DNA of 64,000 nt from Platycnemis pennipes (Eukaryota > Arthropoda > Insecta > Odonata > Platycnemididae). Below the pieces are notes generated by a model. That model saw only the letters and a list, made by a program, of their open reading frames with translations. It was not told where the DNA came from and did no database searches. Position numbers and translations under genes: made by a program. Below are positions 30,635-43,403 of the stretch, piece by piece. Location of the stretch: the NCBI GenBank assembly GCA_933228895.1, contig OW121846.1, positions 47,510,107 through 47,574,106 on the forward strand. The letters run 5' to 3'. Position 1 is the first letter of the stretch. Every line of letters begins with the position of its first letter.

Positions 30635-31178
30635 AAATCTGTTAAAACTTTGTCTTCTTCTAATTTGCTCAACCAACTTATTTTCCTCTCCTTCCATACC
30701 CATTACTTCTTAGTTTGTCTTTCTATCCACCCTCCTTACATTCTCTATCCTACACCTCTCAAAAGCACTAAGTTTATGTTTATTTGTTCTCATCTACCAT
30801 TATCCTTTAAGGTCATCTGTCTACACTATATTGAGCCTCGCTATATGTTACACTTTTTGCTATTGTTTTCATCATTCCCTCCAACCTTGTCATTAGTTCT
30901 CCTCTACGAGCATATACCTCCTTCGTTAACGCAATTTCCCTTCTAAATTTTATGCTAATGTACCCACTTTCCTCAAACATACTATCACGGTCAATGAGTT
31001 GCTCCATTTTCTCTACCTTGTGACCTAATACTTTGAAATTTAACTCGGTCCATTTTGTTCTCGAAAATCTCAATACCTTCACTTTCTTATAGTTTACGCT
31101 GTAAAGCTGGAGAAAAGGGATAACATGAGCCTCAAGTATCAAAATACTCCATCTTGATATAATATACTTTAGATGCAC
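30635..31178 (-). pseudogene. RTE-clade LINE fragment, second subfamily
   Basis: A minus-strand frame of 121 codons (31178-30813) carries YSVNYKKVKVLRFSRTKWTE, LGHKVEKMEQL and YISIKFRREIALTKEVYARR, which line up with the KTKILV, YLGSRVTNDG, IAQAKRAFHQKKNLL order of RTE polymerases. Downstream, in other frames, follow LSAFERC, RRVDRKTN and EENKLVEQIRRRQ (about 30780-30650). The wording differs from the 12.3-kb RTE family, so this is a separate, older subfamily. It is broken and lacks the RT core. Confidence 0.65.
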
Positions 31179-31451
31179 TTAAATAGTTAAAGTTCAAGGA
31201 GCTACGTCTAGGATGGGATAAAAATTATTGGTGCCAGGATGGCCTTGGATTTTAATTGGTAAAAATTGGATGAAAACACTGCAATTCACATTGACCACAA
31301 AAATTCGCATCACGTTAAAGAATATCAGCCCTTTATATACTTTCTTCTTGGGTGGTACTTGGCCGGGATGGGATATAACGGATGTATGTGGGTAAAGAAG
31401 GAATGCTGAGACTAACAAGAAGACTTTAGTGAAATAATTTACTGAATCAAT

Positions 31452-31539
31452 GATCATAACTTTGAGAAATGGCACAAATGTAACGCATACTTAGACGCAT
31501 CATTTAAAATAATCAAATATAGCTCATGTACCTCAAATG
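31452..31539. repeat. Direct repeat, copy 1 (about 86 bp)
   Basis: Shares GATCATAAC-TTGAGAAATGG, TGTAACGCATACTT and CATCATTTAAAATAATCAAA with the copy at 31828-31913, about 90 percent identical by eye. Confidence 0.8.
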
Positions 31540-31827
31540 GCGCCATAATTCCTTCAAGCTGTTCAGTCATAATGAAAATCTCAAGCAGTGATATATAACT
31601 CAGAACCCGTCCAATCCATCGTTGCAGTTCTAGCTTTCGATGTGAAAATAAATCTTAAGCACCCAATTGCAGTTTAGGTCGAAAGCATATTATAATAAAG
31701 GTAGAATGATAACCCTTACTTTTGAAATTGCTTTGCTTTCTTCCTAATAGTATTATTACCAGAACAGCTCATCATCCAAATGGAGAAAGACAAAATTCAA
31801 GTTCATTCACTGATAGTACTTCACAAA

Positions 31828-31913
31828 GATCATAACCTTGAGAAATGGCATTAATGTAACGCATACTTGGGAACATCATTTAAAATAATCAAATATCGCT
31901 CATATACCTCAAA
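31828..31913. repeat. Direct repeat, copy 2 (about 86 bp)
   Basis: The partner of 31452-31539, same orientation, 376 bases downstream. No family assigned. Confidence 0.8.
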
Positions 31914-33131
31914 GCAGAATTTTTTCTTTGAAATACTACTTTCCCCTGCACTGCGCACAGGAAAAGTAAAACTGCATTGACTAGTGGCTTTTTTTAATGA
32001 GAAGTCAACTTAAATATTTCATGTTTCTACGGTGCGCCATAGTTAATATATCATCTTAAAAAGACAACAAAATGACTTGATTCTCATCGGTAATTTCTCC
32101 CTTGGAATTTGGACCGTAGTCTGATTAGGTACATCCGAAACTTCCAGAGGGGTGAAAGCAGTTAATGAATTGGGTCAAATCTTTAATCAGATAAAATTAA
32201 CGTGCTCCTTAATCACATGGAAGTTCATTCTAAATAGCATGTAGAAGACTCCATGAGGCGATCCTATTGGAAGGTAATGACTGAGAATCATTCGCGTCTT
32301 CATTGGCCTGATTGAGGATAATAAAATACAAATGATGGATGATACGCAAAAAATATTTCTTCACCAATTATTTTCAGGCAGATTTTTTACACGCGAAGAA
32401 AATAGCAAACTCTACTATATCATGTACCCACGCAACATTGAAAATATCAATGCGTTACCTTCATACATGTCTGTCAGAAGACTTTTAGAAAAAGAAAAGT
32501 ACTCCAGGCATTTGGAATGAGCATGGTATCTAAATTCCAAGCTCCCATTTCATGAGAATGGAGATATCCATGCAGAGGGCCCGTAATATCAGCCGATAAA
32601 ATATATCAGTACGTAAATCCCCATACTGATGAAAAACGTTCTCTGCATCAACCTATAGATTACGCGCAAGAAAGTAGGTGATCAGGTAATTTAAGTCAAT
32701 TCAGACTTCCAACCAGGGACTGTAACGGAGAAGGCATTCGAAAATAAATAGATAATTCTTACATAATAAACTCCAATCCATGTTCCTCTCTACGCAGTTT
32801 TTGTTTAGCCTTAATGGATTTTTGCAGTTTAAATTTCGTGGTATACAGCACAAAATATGCACAATAAATTTTAAGGTGACGATGAGGCAGTATAAGGTTT
32901 GATGAAATAGAATCGACTCAAAATTATATTTGGTAAATGAGACATACGGGCTTCCCCATCCTCAGTCATAATTTGTATGCTACGGGAGAAAATATATTTA
33001 GGTTAAATGGAGCTGATCATATAATGTAGTAAATTTCAAATCATTTTAACACTGTAAAGCATCTAATATGTTTCATATGCGATGACTCTCTCCATTTCTC
33101 ATTCTAATAGATATAGATCCATGGAGATTGG

Positions 33132-33375
33132 TTAATTGTGGTGGCATGAGTACTGGTTTCCTATCCCAAGGGCCCAGGTGCAACTCCCGGTAATAGTGCA
33201 TTTTTCATTGCTATATCAGTTCTTACTTATGTGCCTTGTGAAGAGCACATCAGGTCCAGTATTTGGTCCGTCCGATGGGACGCTAACCCAGGGTCCCCTT
33301 GGCGCGTTCCTAATGAGCATGCTGATGCTGTCGAAGAATCCACAGCATATACTGGGGTAACTCAGCTACCCCATT
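33132..33375 (+). repeat. tRNA-derived SINE, main family
   Basis: The head has GTGGTGGCATGAGTACTGG (A-box-like) and GGTGCAACTCCCGG (decayed B box). The body has CAGTATTTGGTCCGTCCGAT followed by GGGACGCTAACCC, the diagnostic block of this family. Confidence 0.7.
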
Positions 33376-35197
33376 ACACGCTGCTTTGACTAAATATGCT
33401 GGTTATTACAGAAACATCTATTTAATACAATGATACTTTCCTTCAAACACGCTGCAATATATTCCAGTTCATAGGAAATAAGTCGTTGTGCATAATCAAG
33501 TTGCCACGCTTTGCCATTTGCGAAAATTTTAAGTGGTGCACGTATGAAGCCAGCAGTTGGCATTCAAACTTTGTCCGCTAAATTCCATTCCTTCTATTTC
33601 ACGAAATGGTCCCAATGTGACTGATACAAATGGCATGAAAGTTTTCAGCATTTGTTACTTGAAATGCATGAACTAGGGATGTGAATCATGGCATTTAATT
33701 GGAGAATTAACATTCTTGAGATAATGATATTTTTGGATAGTTTTACTCCCATCCCTAACATGTAAACAATTGCTACATCTTGAACACTTCATAAGTGAAA
33801 CCTATGCAATATGTACATGTCACACATAAAAATGTCATCACCTTGTGAGTACTTATGTATACACTATATCTTAATTTGCGACCCCACAAAATATTTCTGT
33901 GAATTCACACTCACGACCAAGCTTTCGCCATTAAATGATGTGATTGCGATGCGGGTGAAGCGCGTAAATTTTTGGAAGAGATGAGGATGGAAGTGGAGAC
34001 TAATCGAAAGTTGAAGACAATGCCAAGAAGGTAGAAGTTATGGAGGATGGGCATTGTGAACTGTTCAGAGGCATCACCGCTGGCAACAACTTCAACAACT
34101 TGGCCGTTTACTGGGGAGTATGCCTATTCAGTCTTAATAAAAGGGCATCGCCACTGATAAATTCATCAAATTGTTGTTTACAGAAGAAAATATCCATTCA
34201 AATTCCTTATAAGATATAAGATAGAAGCCTGGTCGTTATGGAATCAAAATCTGGAAGTGCTTCTGAAACATTTAGTTTTCTTTCTAATGAAATGCGTGAC
34301 AGATAAGGGAAAATTCATTGGAAACGGGTAGTTCACGATTTGGTTACACCCTAACATGGGACATAGCATGAGGTTTCTAGTGGCAATTCCTTCCCTTCTA
34401 TGCCAATGGCTTAGGAGTTTTATGATAATAAACTAATAATCTCTGCACACTCAGGGCAATTTACATAGAAATTCCAGCTGCGTTCATCCCATATCATTCA
34501 GGAGAAAATGTTTGCAGTTTACTTGGGTTTGCAAATGATGTTTGGTTTGCTATATCCCAGAGAAAACATAGGCTGTAATTCTCTTATCTACCCAAAATAA
34601 TGGGACTGAAAAAGCCGACCTGGAAAATAAATTCAAACCTGAGATAGTCATGCTCCATAACCATACTAAAAGGAGGTTGATAATGTCCAAAACATATGGA
34701 GGCATTCTTGTGAAATGGTGATTTGAAGAACGCAAGGAAATTATTTGAACGACTGTACTAAATTCATCATTTTGATGTAGCACAGTCCCGATTAAAACGC
34801 AATGATCTAGACCAAATGAAAAAAATTCTTAGGTTTTTGTTAATTGAACTAGCGTGTCATGTCCTACGAATAATAATATAGGTAAACCAATACGGCCATA
34901 TGTCTCTCAAAACTTGTAATAAATATCTTCTTTGAAAGAAAAATCAACAGATAGTGCAAAACAATATGTTGCACTGGACAGTATTCATAATGGATCATCA
35001 ATTCTCTGTTATTTTTATCCGAGAAAAACTTTAGAATAAGTCAAAGGTTTTTTGCACGGGATGATAAAGCCGTATGAAGTCCACACCCGGGGAGGAATGA
35101 AACTGGGTTACATTAATGTATTCTGAGTGCACTCTTCTTTGTTTGATGAATGTGTACTTTAACATGAATCAACCCATAGTTTTTTCGTTGCACTACA
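33376..35197. other. Unassigned DNA
   Basis: Nothing recognisable. Confidence 0.4.
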
Positions 35198-35266
35198 TTC
35201 AGAGTGGAAAAAGTAGCCTTGATGTTGACAGACATACCCGAGCAAGGGTGAATAAACTTGGTCCAC
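35198..35266. repeat. Diverged direct repeat, copy 1
   Basis: TTCAGAGTGGAAAAAGTAGC through CAAGGGTGAATAAACT parallels 35846-35915 with roughly two thirds identity by eye. Confidence 0.55.
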
Positions 35267-35845
35267 GATTCCGCTCCTTTACATTTACAATCAAGCCTCG
35301 GACGTGAGGATAACAACTTTATCAAACAAATTGGAATCGCCCATGTAGCGGCAAAGATCTGAGAAAAATGTAAGATGGGGTAAGGAATGCGATTGCGAAA
35401 TCGCCGCACATACAACTGCAACACGGTTGTAAATCCACCTATTTACCAGTACAGGTTTACAATTCATATCTATTTTACTAATCACATTCATCCGGCTGAT
35501 GAAACCCATACCGAAACAGCATAGAGTTGGTTTCCTGATGGGAATCATAGGATCTATATCAAGAACGCAGTGCTCCGTGGTAGAGGGAAAAAGTTCTTGG
35601 AACTCATTCATTCAGTTATAAGTGAAAAAATCCGCAGCATCTCCTCTTTCTTGAGAGTTCCTCAAACATATATTACTCATTTCATCAGCGCCAACGCTCC
35701 AATACGCTTGCTAGTATCTTTCTGACTGAACAATTTGATAAGCATTGCTTCGCGGGAAAAAAATTATGAGGAAATTTTATTTGAGACAAATATTCCAAGT
35801 GACATAACGTATAGAACCCTCGGTGGGTTTTCTCCCTGCATAAAA

Positions 35846-35915
35846 TTCAGATTGGAAATACGTAGCCTTAATTATGACTGGCATACCAGTGTAAGGGTGC
35901 TCAAACTATTCCCAC
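35846..35915. repeat. Diverged direct repeat, copy 2
   Basis: TTCAGATTGGAAATACGTAG through GTAAGGGTGCTCAAACT, in the same order and orientation as the copy at 35198. No family recognised. Confidence 0.55.
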
Positions 35916-36124
35916 CCACACGGGCCCCCCCACCTAAACTAGTTCCAAACACACCAGGATATAGTACAGGAAATTATCAAGTAATTACCATGTGGAATAA
36001 ATACAGTGAAAAGGTAGCACAGGCGGCAACAAGAACCACTAGTCTTGAAAGAAGTGGAGTGGATCACAACTAAATTTAACCTCGGTGCGAGCAAAAAAGT
36101 GTTGAAAGTCTGATGATTGAGGGA

Positions 36125-36300
36125 TGATATCATTTTCCCCTGGCCCCTCGTGGTTAAGGTATACCAAGAATAAATATAATTTTACATATGTGCGTAGAGG
36201 CCTAATGAGGCTTCACCCGGATTTGAAACCGGGACCTTGTGGTGAGCAGGAGAGCAGGTTTAACTCTAAGGCTCTGACGCTGCCCACATCAAACAAACTG
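36125..36300 (-). repeat. tRNA-derived SINE-like element
   Basis: The minus strand has a B box GGTTTCAAATCC inside a CCCGG...CCGGG stem (36217-36236), with GCAGCGTCAGAGCCTTAGAG upstream in the A-box position. The body is short and ends near 36125 with CCACGAGGGGCCAGGGG. Confidence 0.5.
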
Positions 36301-37741
36301 AAGAGCTGAAAGACGCAATCGTGGTCTGCAAGATTCCACTCATAAGAAAGCATTATTTTTCACCGGGCACAATTTCCCTGAATCACCGTTGAGCGTCTCA
36401 AATATGTGCAAGCAATATTTGCTCAGTTATGCTATTTCATTAGATTTAAGGCAACTGTTGCATAAACTACTTTCACGCAAATCCTCTTGAATCAAAGATT
36501 TTCGGAGTAATAGCTAGGAGTAGGAGAATTGCCCTGGAGTTACCAACCTTGAGCAAGTTTATGCAAAAATATAGCCAACCACATAATAAAAGGATTCCTG
36601 CTGTGATTTTCTGAGCCTCTACAACGTGTCACAAAAATTTTCCATTTTTCATTGTTATATTTGCACACTTCCAGTAGTTCCCAATGTAATGCGATTGGTA
36701 TTACCTTCTTTTATATTAGTTAAAAAAATCATTAAAATATTTAAATGCTATTGGTGGTATTGGCGGCTATGGCAATATATTTTACAAAATATCTGAAATA
36801 AGGATCGTAGATAGTTAAGACTTGCGTCTGATTACTACTCACGCCACAATATAGTGATAATCTAAGTGAAATTTTCCATTTTATACAATATTCACTTATT
36901 ATATTCACATTTATCCCCGTTACAAATCATTATTTCTACATAATCCGTCATTTCTTATACAAATATTTCAATTAAAATATTTTAGCTGGGCAATATATCA
37001 TTTAATAGAATTAGGCAGCTGTATAAATTCATTATATTTCGGTTATCTCATTAGAATTCAATTGAAGTATCTCTAAGTTTGAGATTTATTTAAGAAGTCT
37101 TTACTTGTTTTCGGTGGGATTGAAGAGAAATAGTATTAGACCAGTCCAACCATGAAATATAAGGCCATATTGCTATATCTTTTAGTATCAAACTACACAC
37201 TCTACTTCAAAAGCCTCATAAGGCGGCAGTCATAACCTACCTCAATTGATATAATTTTCTATCGTAAAAGAGTTTAACTTTTATAACAAATATTTCAACT
37301 TGATAACTAATTATGTATTAAATTTCTAGTGATAAATCCTCTTTCTGTTGACATCCATTGTCTGTTTTAGCTTTCAGTTTTTTCTGCTCGATTGGTCACT
37401 TCAATTTTGCCGAGTGACATTAGACTACTTTTTCAACGAATTTGCGATGCATGCCAAGAAAGAGTCATTCAACCAAGAAGAATTTGAACATTTAAATCCT
37501 ATCCCTTTATTTACAATTTTACAAGCGGTCACTTCTATCACAGCAAGTAAAATTGTGCAGACCGGTAATTGATAAATGTAAATTGAGATTGGAACATCAA
37601 CATTAAATTCAAGCAATTATTGTATATTCAGCAATGGAATATTTATGAAATCTGTGTACAATCATATCATATTCTATTCTGAATTGTTTCAGTACTACCC
37701 ATAAATACTTTCGATATGAACTCATATAGAACTACTTCAAA
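36301..37741. other. Unassigned, very AT-rich DNA
   Basis: No genes or named repeats seen. The opposite-strand frames at 37348-37616 have no domain. Confidence 0.4.
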
Positions 37742-37968
37742 GAGTAGTTTTACACTCATCTGGAGGATGATAGGCAGTGAGGCATCGGCCATATCTTGAG
37801 ACATAATAGTCTGATGGTTACAATCATCGAAGAAAAAGTTAAGGCAAAGAATGGCAAACGAAGGCCTCACCATAAAATACATGGTTCAATTGGTAAAAGG
37901 AAAGAAATATATAAGCATGAAGTGGAGAGTTGATTGGAGACCCGAGTGAATTCTTGACCTGAGATGAT
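37742..37968 (+). pseudogene. RTE-clade LINE 3' fragment
   Basis: Reads CGGCCATATCTTGAGACATA then AGTCTGATGG (the GHILRHDGLM region), GGCAAAGAATGGCAAACGAAGGCC (GRGRPR region), and ends with a TGAGATGATGA tail. Short, frameshifted, dead. Confidence 0.65.
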
Positions 37969-40084
37969 GAATCTTTTCTTTTTATGTTTTCAATTTTAAG
38001 GGATAATCATCGTGTCTAAAAAAACTGGTTTGTACACCATTTTCAGCTCCAATCTAATTTAACTAAGAGAAAACGCCAACCCTCTTTCATCTTACGCAGA
38101 AAAGCCATTTAATGGAGAGGTTAAATCTGATGAGAATACGATATTGAACCGGTACTGCCCTACATGACGAGAGCTTAAAACATCTGCATTTCATATAACC
38201 TATCGGTTTTTCATTGCCTAATTAAATTGCCTTGACAGTAGAACCGGCAATGGAGATGTAAACAACAGAAAGTATAACCAAATTATGCCTGGCGTTGCTT
38301 TTCACCTTTGCGGTGGCTTGTTGACTACCATTTTGATACAGATGCATAATTTAGCCAAGTAATTGTGCTTGTGGAAGAAAGCAACATCTGAGTGAAATTA
38401 TAAATGGGTTTGATTACTTTAATAATTTTAGTAAACCTGCCACCGGCTGCCTGCCACTGCGATACGTATCTGGCCCCCGGGAGAACAAGATTTTGCACAG
38501 GTATAAGTGGAAGAAATTGTACTTTATTCGGGAAAGAGGGTAATTAAATGTACCATGGTGAGCCTACTATTGAGGATAGCTTAAACCATGGTTAAATGAA
38601 GAAGATTAGCTGGATTGTAGATGGATAAAGAGCAGTGAGGAGAGAGCTATTGGCAAGAGTAGGGCACAAAAAGATGAGGTGTGGAACAGCGACAGCCGGC
38701 CGGGGACGGTTCGAGGAAGAGCCGATAAACATTCAACCAATATTGGCTCGCCACGGCTCACAGTTGACCTCTTTCGGGATGAGCAACGAGTCCTTGATTT
38801 AGAGCCTAACGCGTTTTCTCAGCTTCCAGTGTTGAATCTTGTATCATTCCCTCCATGACCTTGGTGAAACTGGCAGCCGATTGAAATTTCATTTCCGGAG
38901 TACAGGGATAAGATCTCATACCTGAAGTTGAGATTGGTCAAAAGAGCGGAGTATATCTTGCCGTCCAGAGAACGAAAGTTCAAGTTCCAGATTTGAGGTT
39001 AGCACAAACTGAACTTAAAGTATACTTTAAGGTCAGTTTTCCGCCCTTCCGGTTGGATGTTGAAATAAGGTCTCATTTGCACCCTTCAGTAGGATGGTAG
39101 GTTTCGTTTCCTTCCACCTTTTTGTCACCAATTATATAACTGGTGTTATGCTACCCTCTGCTAAGCTCTCCTAAGAGCTAACACATTGATGTGCAATTTC
39201 CTTGTTTCGTGAATTTCATTACCCGCTCCATCTTATCCCATTCCTAGTCCCGTACTGTTCTATAGTTTTTCTTGATAATTGTCTTCTCTGATGTATGCAC
39301 TATCCATTCATCAATCTTGTATTTTTCTTTTAATGAATTGTACTTTTCCATTCACTATATCAAAGGGCATACAGAAATTCAATTACATTTTCTACATGAT
39401 GATGTACACTTTTTATCCTACATTTCCCATTACAATAATTTGTATTTATTACATTATTCTTCTTTACACTTTTAAACTTTTCCTTTGACGTAACTATCCG
39501 ATCTTTTATTGCCTACGCTATGTCAAACTGCTAGTACTTCTGTCCATTTTTTCTCTTCATATTTTGTGATTTCTCGTTTCAATTTCATTTTCCCCATCTC
39601 TTTTTCAACAATTATTTGTTAGTTACTTAGTCTACCCTTTTATTTTATCATTCTTCCTAAATTACATTTCAAAAATGGTGTATACTCACTTTAATACCAC
39701 CATTACTTCCTATATCCCGCATAATTTTGCATTATGCAAATGACAAAGCGATATTAACTGACTTTAAGTATTTTATGCACAATATTGTTTGTTTATTACG
39801 ACATCTGACATTGAATTTTTAAAAAATTTCACCAGCCATTGAATACAAGCTATATAAATTGAATTCCAATTACTTGTTTAATGGTAATGCCGGCCCAACA
39901 TCTTTTGTTGAGAAAGTAAGTATGCAGAGGAAAATTTTGGAACGTTTTATTTTGAAAAAGACATGGTTTACACGTTTTATTTAAAAAGATATTTTCTTAA
40001 ATTGTATATCTCAGCACTTTTACCTTACATGATCCAGTGGCTTTTTTTGTTTGTATAAGTTCATGAGATAAAAATCATAATCAT
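37969..40084. other. Unassigned DNA
   Basis: No family recognised. It includes a 28-bp near-perfect palindrome at 39009-39036 (CTGAACTTAAAG centred on TATA-like sequence). The overlapping frames at 39272-39488 are chance AT-rich frames. Confidence 0.4.
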
Positions 40085-41225
40085 CATTGGTCAACAATCC
40101 TAGGATTGGTTTGACGCAGCTTTTCACTCAATTCTTCTATCGGCCAACCTTTTCATTGTGACGTAAATCTTCTGTTTTACACCCTTCACAACCTGTTCCT
40201 TGTATCTCATACGATGTCTGCTTTTTCCAATCTTCCCGTTCACTTTTCCCTCTACGATTGACTTCATCAGGCCATCGTGTCTCAAGATATGGCCGATTTA
40301 TTTGCCCTTTCTCCATTTTAGAGTTGTTAGCAGACTTCTCTTCTATCCCACTCTCCTTAGGACTTCCTCTATACTCTCTCGGTCGATCCATTTAATCTTC
40401 ATCATTCTTCTGTAGCACCACATTTCAAATGCATCTACCCTTTTCTTCTCCGCTGCTGTCATCGTCCATGCCTCACTGCCTTAAAGAAACATGCTCCAGA
40501 TGTATGTTCTAATGAACTTTTTTCTTTCTTCTACGCTTGTATTTCCAGTGGTAAGTAGATTCTTCTTTTGATAGAATGCCCTCTTGGCCTGGGCTATTCT
40601 GCTGACTATTTACTTCCTGCTTCATCCATCGTTGGTTACTCGGCTTCATAAGTAACAGAATTCTTTCACTTCATCAAGTTTTTGTTTTAGTGATTTAACA
40701 TTAGTTTTGGCCTTTTCTTTCTTGCTGCACACCAATATCTTAGTCTTCTTCTTATTTATCTTCAGCTGATAACTGGCCATTTTCCTTTCCATGGTTACTA
40801 GAATCTTGTTCAGATCCCTCTCTGTCTCTGCTATGAGTGCTACGTAATCAGCGAATCGCAGCATGCTTATTTTTTCTCTGTGAATAGTCACTCCAGAAGA
40901 CTTCTCTTTGATTTCATTGATGGCTCTCTCGCTGTAAAAATTAAAAATTACGAGAGAAAGTGCACAGCCTTGTCTCACTCCTTTCCTTATTCTTGCCTCT
41001 TCACAGCTGGGTCCAGATTTAATCACGGCTACCTGGTTTTTATACAGATGGTGAATAATTCTTCGGTCATTTTAGGACACTCCAATTCCCTTCAGAATTC
41101 CAAGCATCGAATCCCAATCCACGTCATCAAAAACCTTCTCTACGTCCACAAATTCAATGAATGTCGGCTTGTTCTTCGCCATTCTCTTCTCTATGAGCAG
41201 GCTGAGGGCCAATATTGCTTGCATT
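40085..41225 (-). pseudogene. RTE-clade LINE copy, 5'-truncated and degenerate
   Basis: The same family as 12295-13620 and collinear with it. From the 5' side (about 41225, an LALSLLIEKRMAKNK-type region) it runs through YKNQVAVIKSGPSCEEARIR and KGVRQGCALSL to RFADYVAL, where the catalytic FADD is changed to FADY, then KINKKKTKILVCSK, and down to the 3' signature at 40085-40110. The longest surviving frame is 41026-40646 (126 codons). Stops, frameshifts and the lost catalytic Asp make it dead, clearly older than the 12.3-kb copy. Confidence 0.85.
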
Positions 41226-43175
41226 TTCATAATCGTAGAGGGCTCACTCTACGCTCACCAGAAGAAAAAGCTTGTTTTTCAGAGTCATCAAAATAATAAA
41301 TTCATTCATAAGCATAATTTCCGTAAACCATCTTTCTATAAATTCCTCATAATCTATTTGTTATATTACTTTTACAATCCTTGATTTGGCAGTCTTTTTT
41401 GTCAGTGCAGTCCTCAGTGTTTAATTTGTTACCTTCGAAGATTTATTTGTCCTTAAAAGTGCCTTAATTCTTCTCATAAATTTTAAAACAATGCTTTCCG
41501 TTCTTTGAATTAGATACAGAAACGTATGGCAGACAGGACAAACAGACTGAGAAATACTTGCACAGGCCACCTTCTTGATGCGGATTTAGTAGAATATTTT
41601 CTGGCCATTCATCTACACCGTCAAAGCCGAACTTAATAAAATTGCAGGAAGCATTTTTTTCTGGGGTTACGTTTTAATTAGTGGCCATCGTCTCATTAGG
41701 ATAAAGAGCACTTAGCAGTAACGCATTCTTCTTTCTCTTTCTTTGATGTACAGTGAGTAAAACTGATATTTGTAAATAAAACGATCCTGAGTCGCTGCTA
41801 CCAGGATAAATTTGTGTTCTCGAATACGAGTAGGTATCACTAGTTGATTTTCTATCAAATCTAAGAAATCTCATTATATCTGTGTGTTTGTCACTAGGCG
41901 TTTCCTGTTTACAAACATTACACCCTCATGATTTAGACCACACGGTGTGGAAATCAATACATTTTGCTCAACTACTACAATACGCAATAAGCACCGCAAT
42001 GAATACCTCAAGCTCTTCAAAAGAGAGGGAAGATTTGTTGTTGATTATTTATTGTTTTGCAGCCCTCAGCGATCCTCAGTTTGAGTGTATTCCACGATGT
42101 GTCAGAGCACGCCATTATCTATAAAGTGTCTCCATGCAATGCGAGTGCTATGTTCAGATACCTACCGTTTTGCTTGAGGGGTAGTCTGGCATACGACGAA
42201 GGATATTTTGACGAGGTCCATTGTCAGCCAAGGTCCCACTCATAGCTATATCCTGCCATTTTGTTCCATCAGACTCAATAAGAGGATCGGATTCTTTATC
42301 TATGCCTAATTGCTTAGTACATCGTCGGAATATAAAAACGAGTTACCCTTATGGTGAGAAATCGACTGCTGGAGTTCTTGCTACTCCCTTTGCTCTCATC
42401 TATGTAACGCGGGGCTGTGCATGACTGACTGGCTGTCCACTCCTCAATATACAATTTCCACCACCATACCCTTGTTCCTCACCTTATTGTTTCTCCCACA
42501 ACGAGTTGCGATGGAATCAATGCAGGCTGGTGGAGGAGGAGCAATGGGGAGGTGAGGTGGAAATGGGGAGGTTCGGCGTCCTCAGATTGATAAGCATGCA
42601 TTGAAATCGCTCCTCTACGACGCGTGGCCATTTATAGCTTTTAGGAGTAGCAAACGCCTTCATTGAAGACAGCTGCGTGGCGGAGTCGATATGACGCCTC
42701 ACGGTTTTTTAGGCGAATCTCTGATTTATTTGGACATTTTGAAACTTAGGCGTCTTAACTTTTTCACAATTTACAATAGCGGAACTGAGAAAAAGTCACA
42801 AAAAATGGCCTTGAGACTGAAACAACAAAATGGTAGCTACTATTCCGGGCGGTGGAGTCAAAACGACATCTACTGCTGTCATTTGTCTCTGTTTTCTTCC
42901 TGTTTATTATTTGAGTTATATCTCGTAGTTACCTCGATTAAGTTCATCAACACGTTTCAGTGATATATTTCCAGAGAGATATGTGTATATCATGGACGCA
43001 ACCCAGCTTGCAAATTAATTTTCATAAAGGAACTCTTGAAGTCTCCTCATTTCATTTCTCAATTTATTTCACGTGTAAAAAAATATAAATAACTGACTAT
43101 TAGGCACGGTCTTCTCATACTAATTGTAAAAGTACTAATTATGGGAAAAATCAGTTGTCCTTTGATGGAACAAAT
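41226..43175. other. Unassigned DNA
   Basis: No gene recognised. The short frames at 41882-42702 have no domains. The 42520-42580 stretch is purine-rich (GGAGGAGGAGCAATGGGGAGG). Confidence 0.4.
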
Positions 43176-43186
43176 AACATCACCTC

Positions 43187-43349
43187 CAAATAAAGAATCA
43201 AGTAACTATGTATATTTCCACTTGAATTTATTAGGTACAACTAGTTTCAAAGCATAGGCGTCATCTTCACGATGACGCCTATACGTTGAAACTAGTTGTA
43301 CCTAATAAATTCAAATGGAAATATACATAGTTACTTGATTCTTTATTTG
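43187..43349. repeat. Long near-perfect hairpin (79-bp arms, 5-base loop)
   Basis: Left arm 43187-43265, loop TTCAC 43266-43270, right arm 43271-43349. The arms differ at three of 79 positions. Each arm, read outward from the centre, goes GATGACGCCTAT, GAAACTAGTTGTACCTAATAAA, then AAATATACATAGTTACTTGA and a TTCTTTATTTG end. A 12-bp direct repeat, AACATCACCTCC, occurs at 43176-43187 (its last base is the first base of the left arm) and at 43392-43403. Confidence 0.9.
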
Positions 43350-43403
43350 AACATGAATTTCTGCATAGTTACGCCGCAACGTATTGAGTGCAACATCACC
43401 TCC

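Larger units (their letters stand above)
31179..33129. other. Unassigned DNA with a direct repeat pair
   Basis: No gene recognised. It holds the 86-bp direct repeats listed separately. A 62-codon plus-strand frame at 32332-32520 (MMDDTQKIFLHQLFSGRFFT) has no family I know. Confidence 0.4.

Noticed and set aside
40880..41296. Plus-strand frame of 138 codons
   Set aside because: Antisense shadow of the degenerate RTE copy; its product has no domain.
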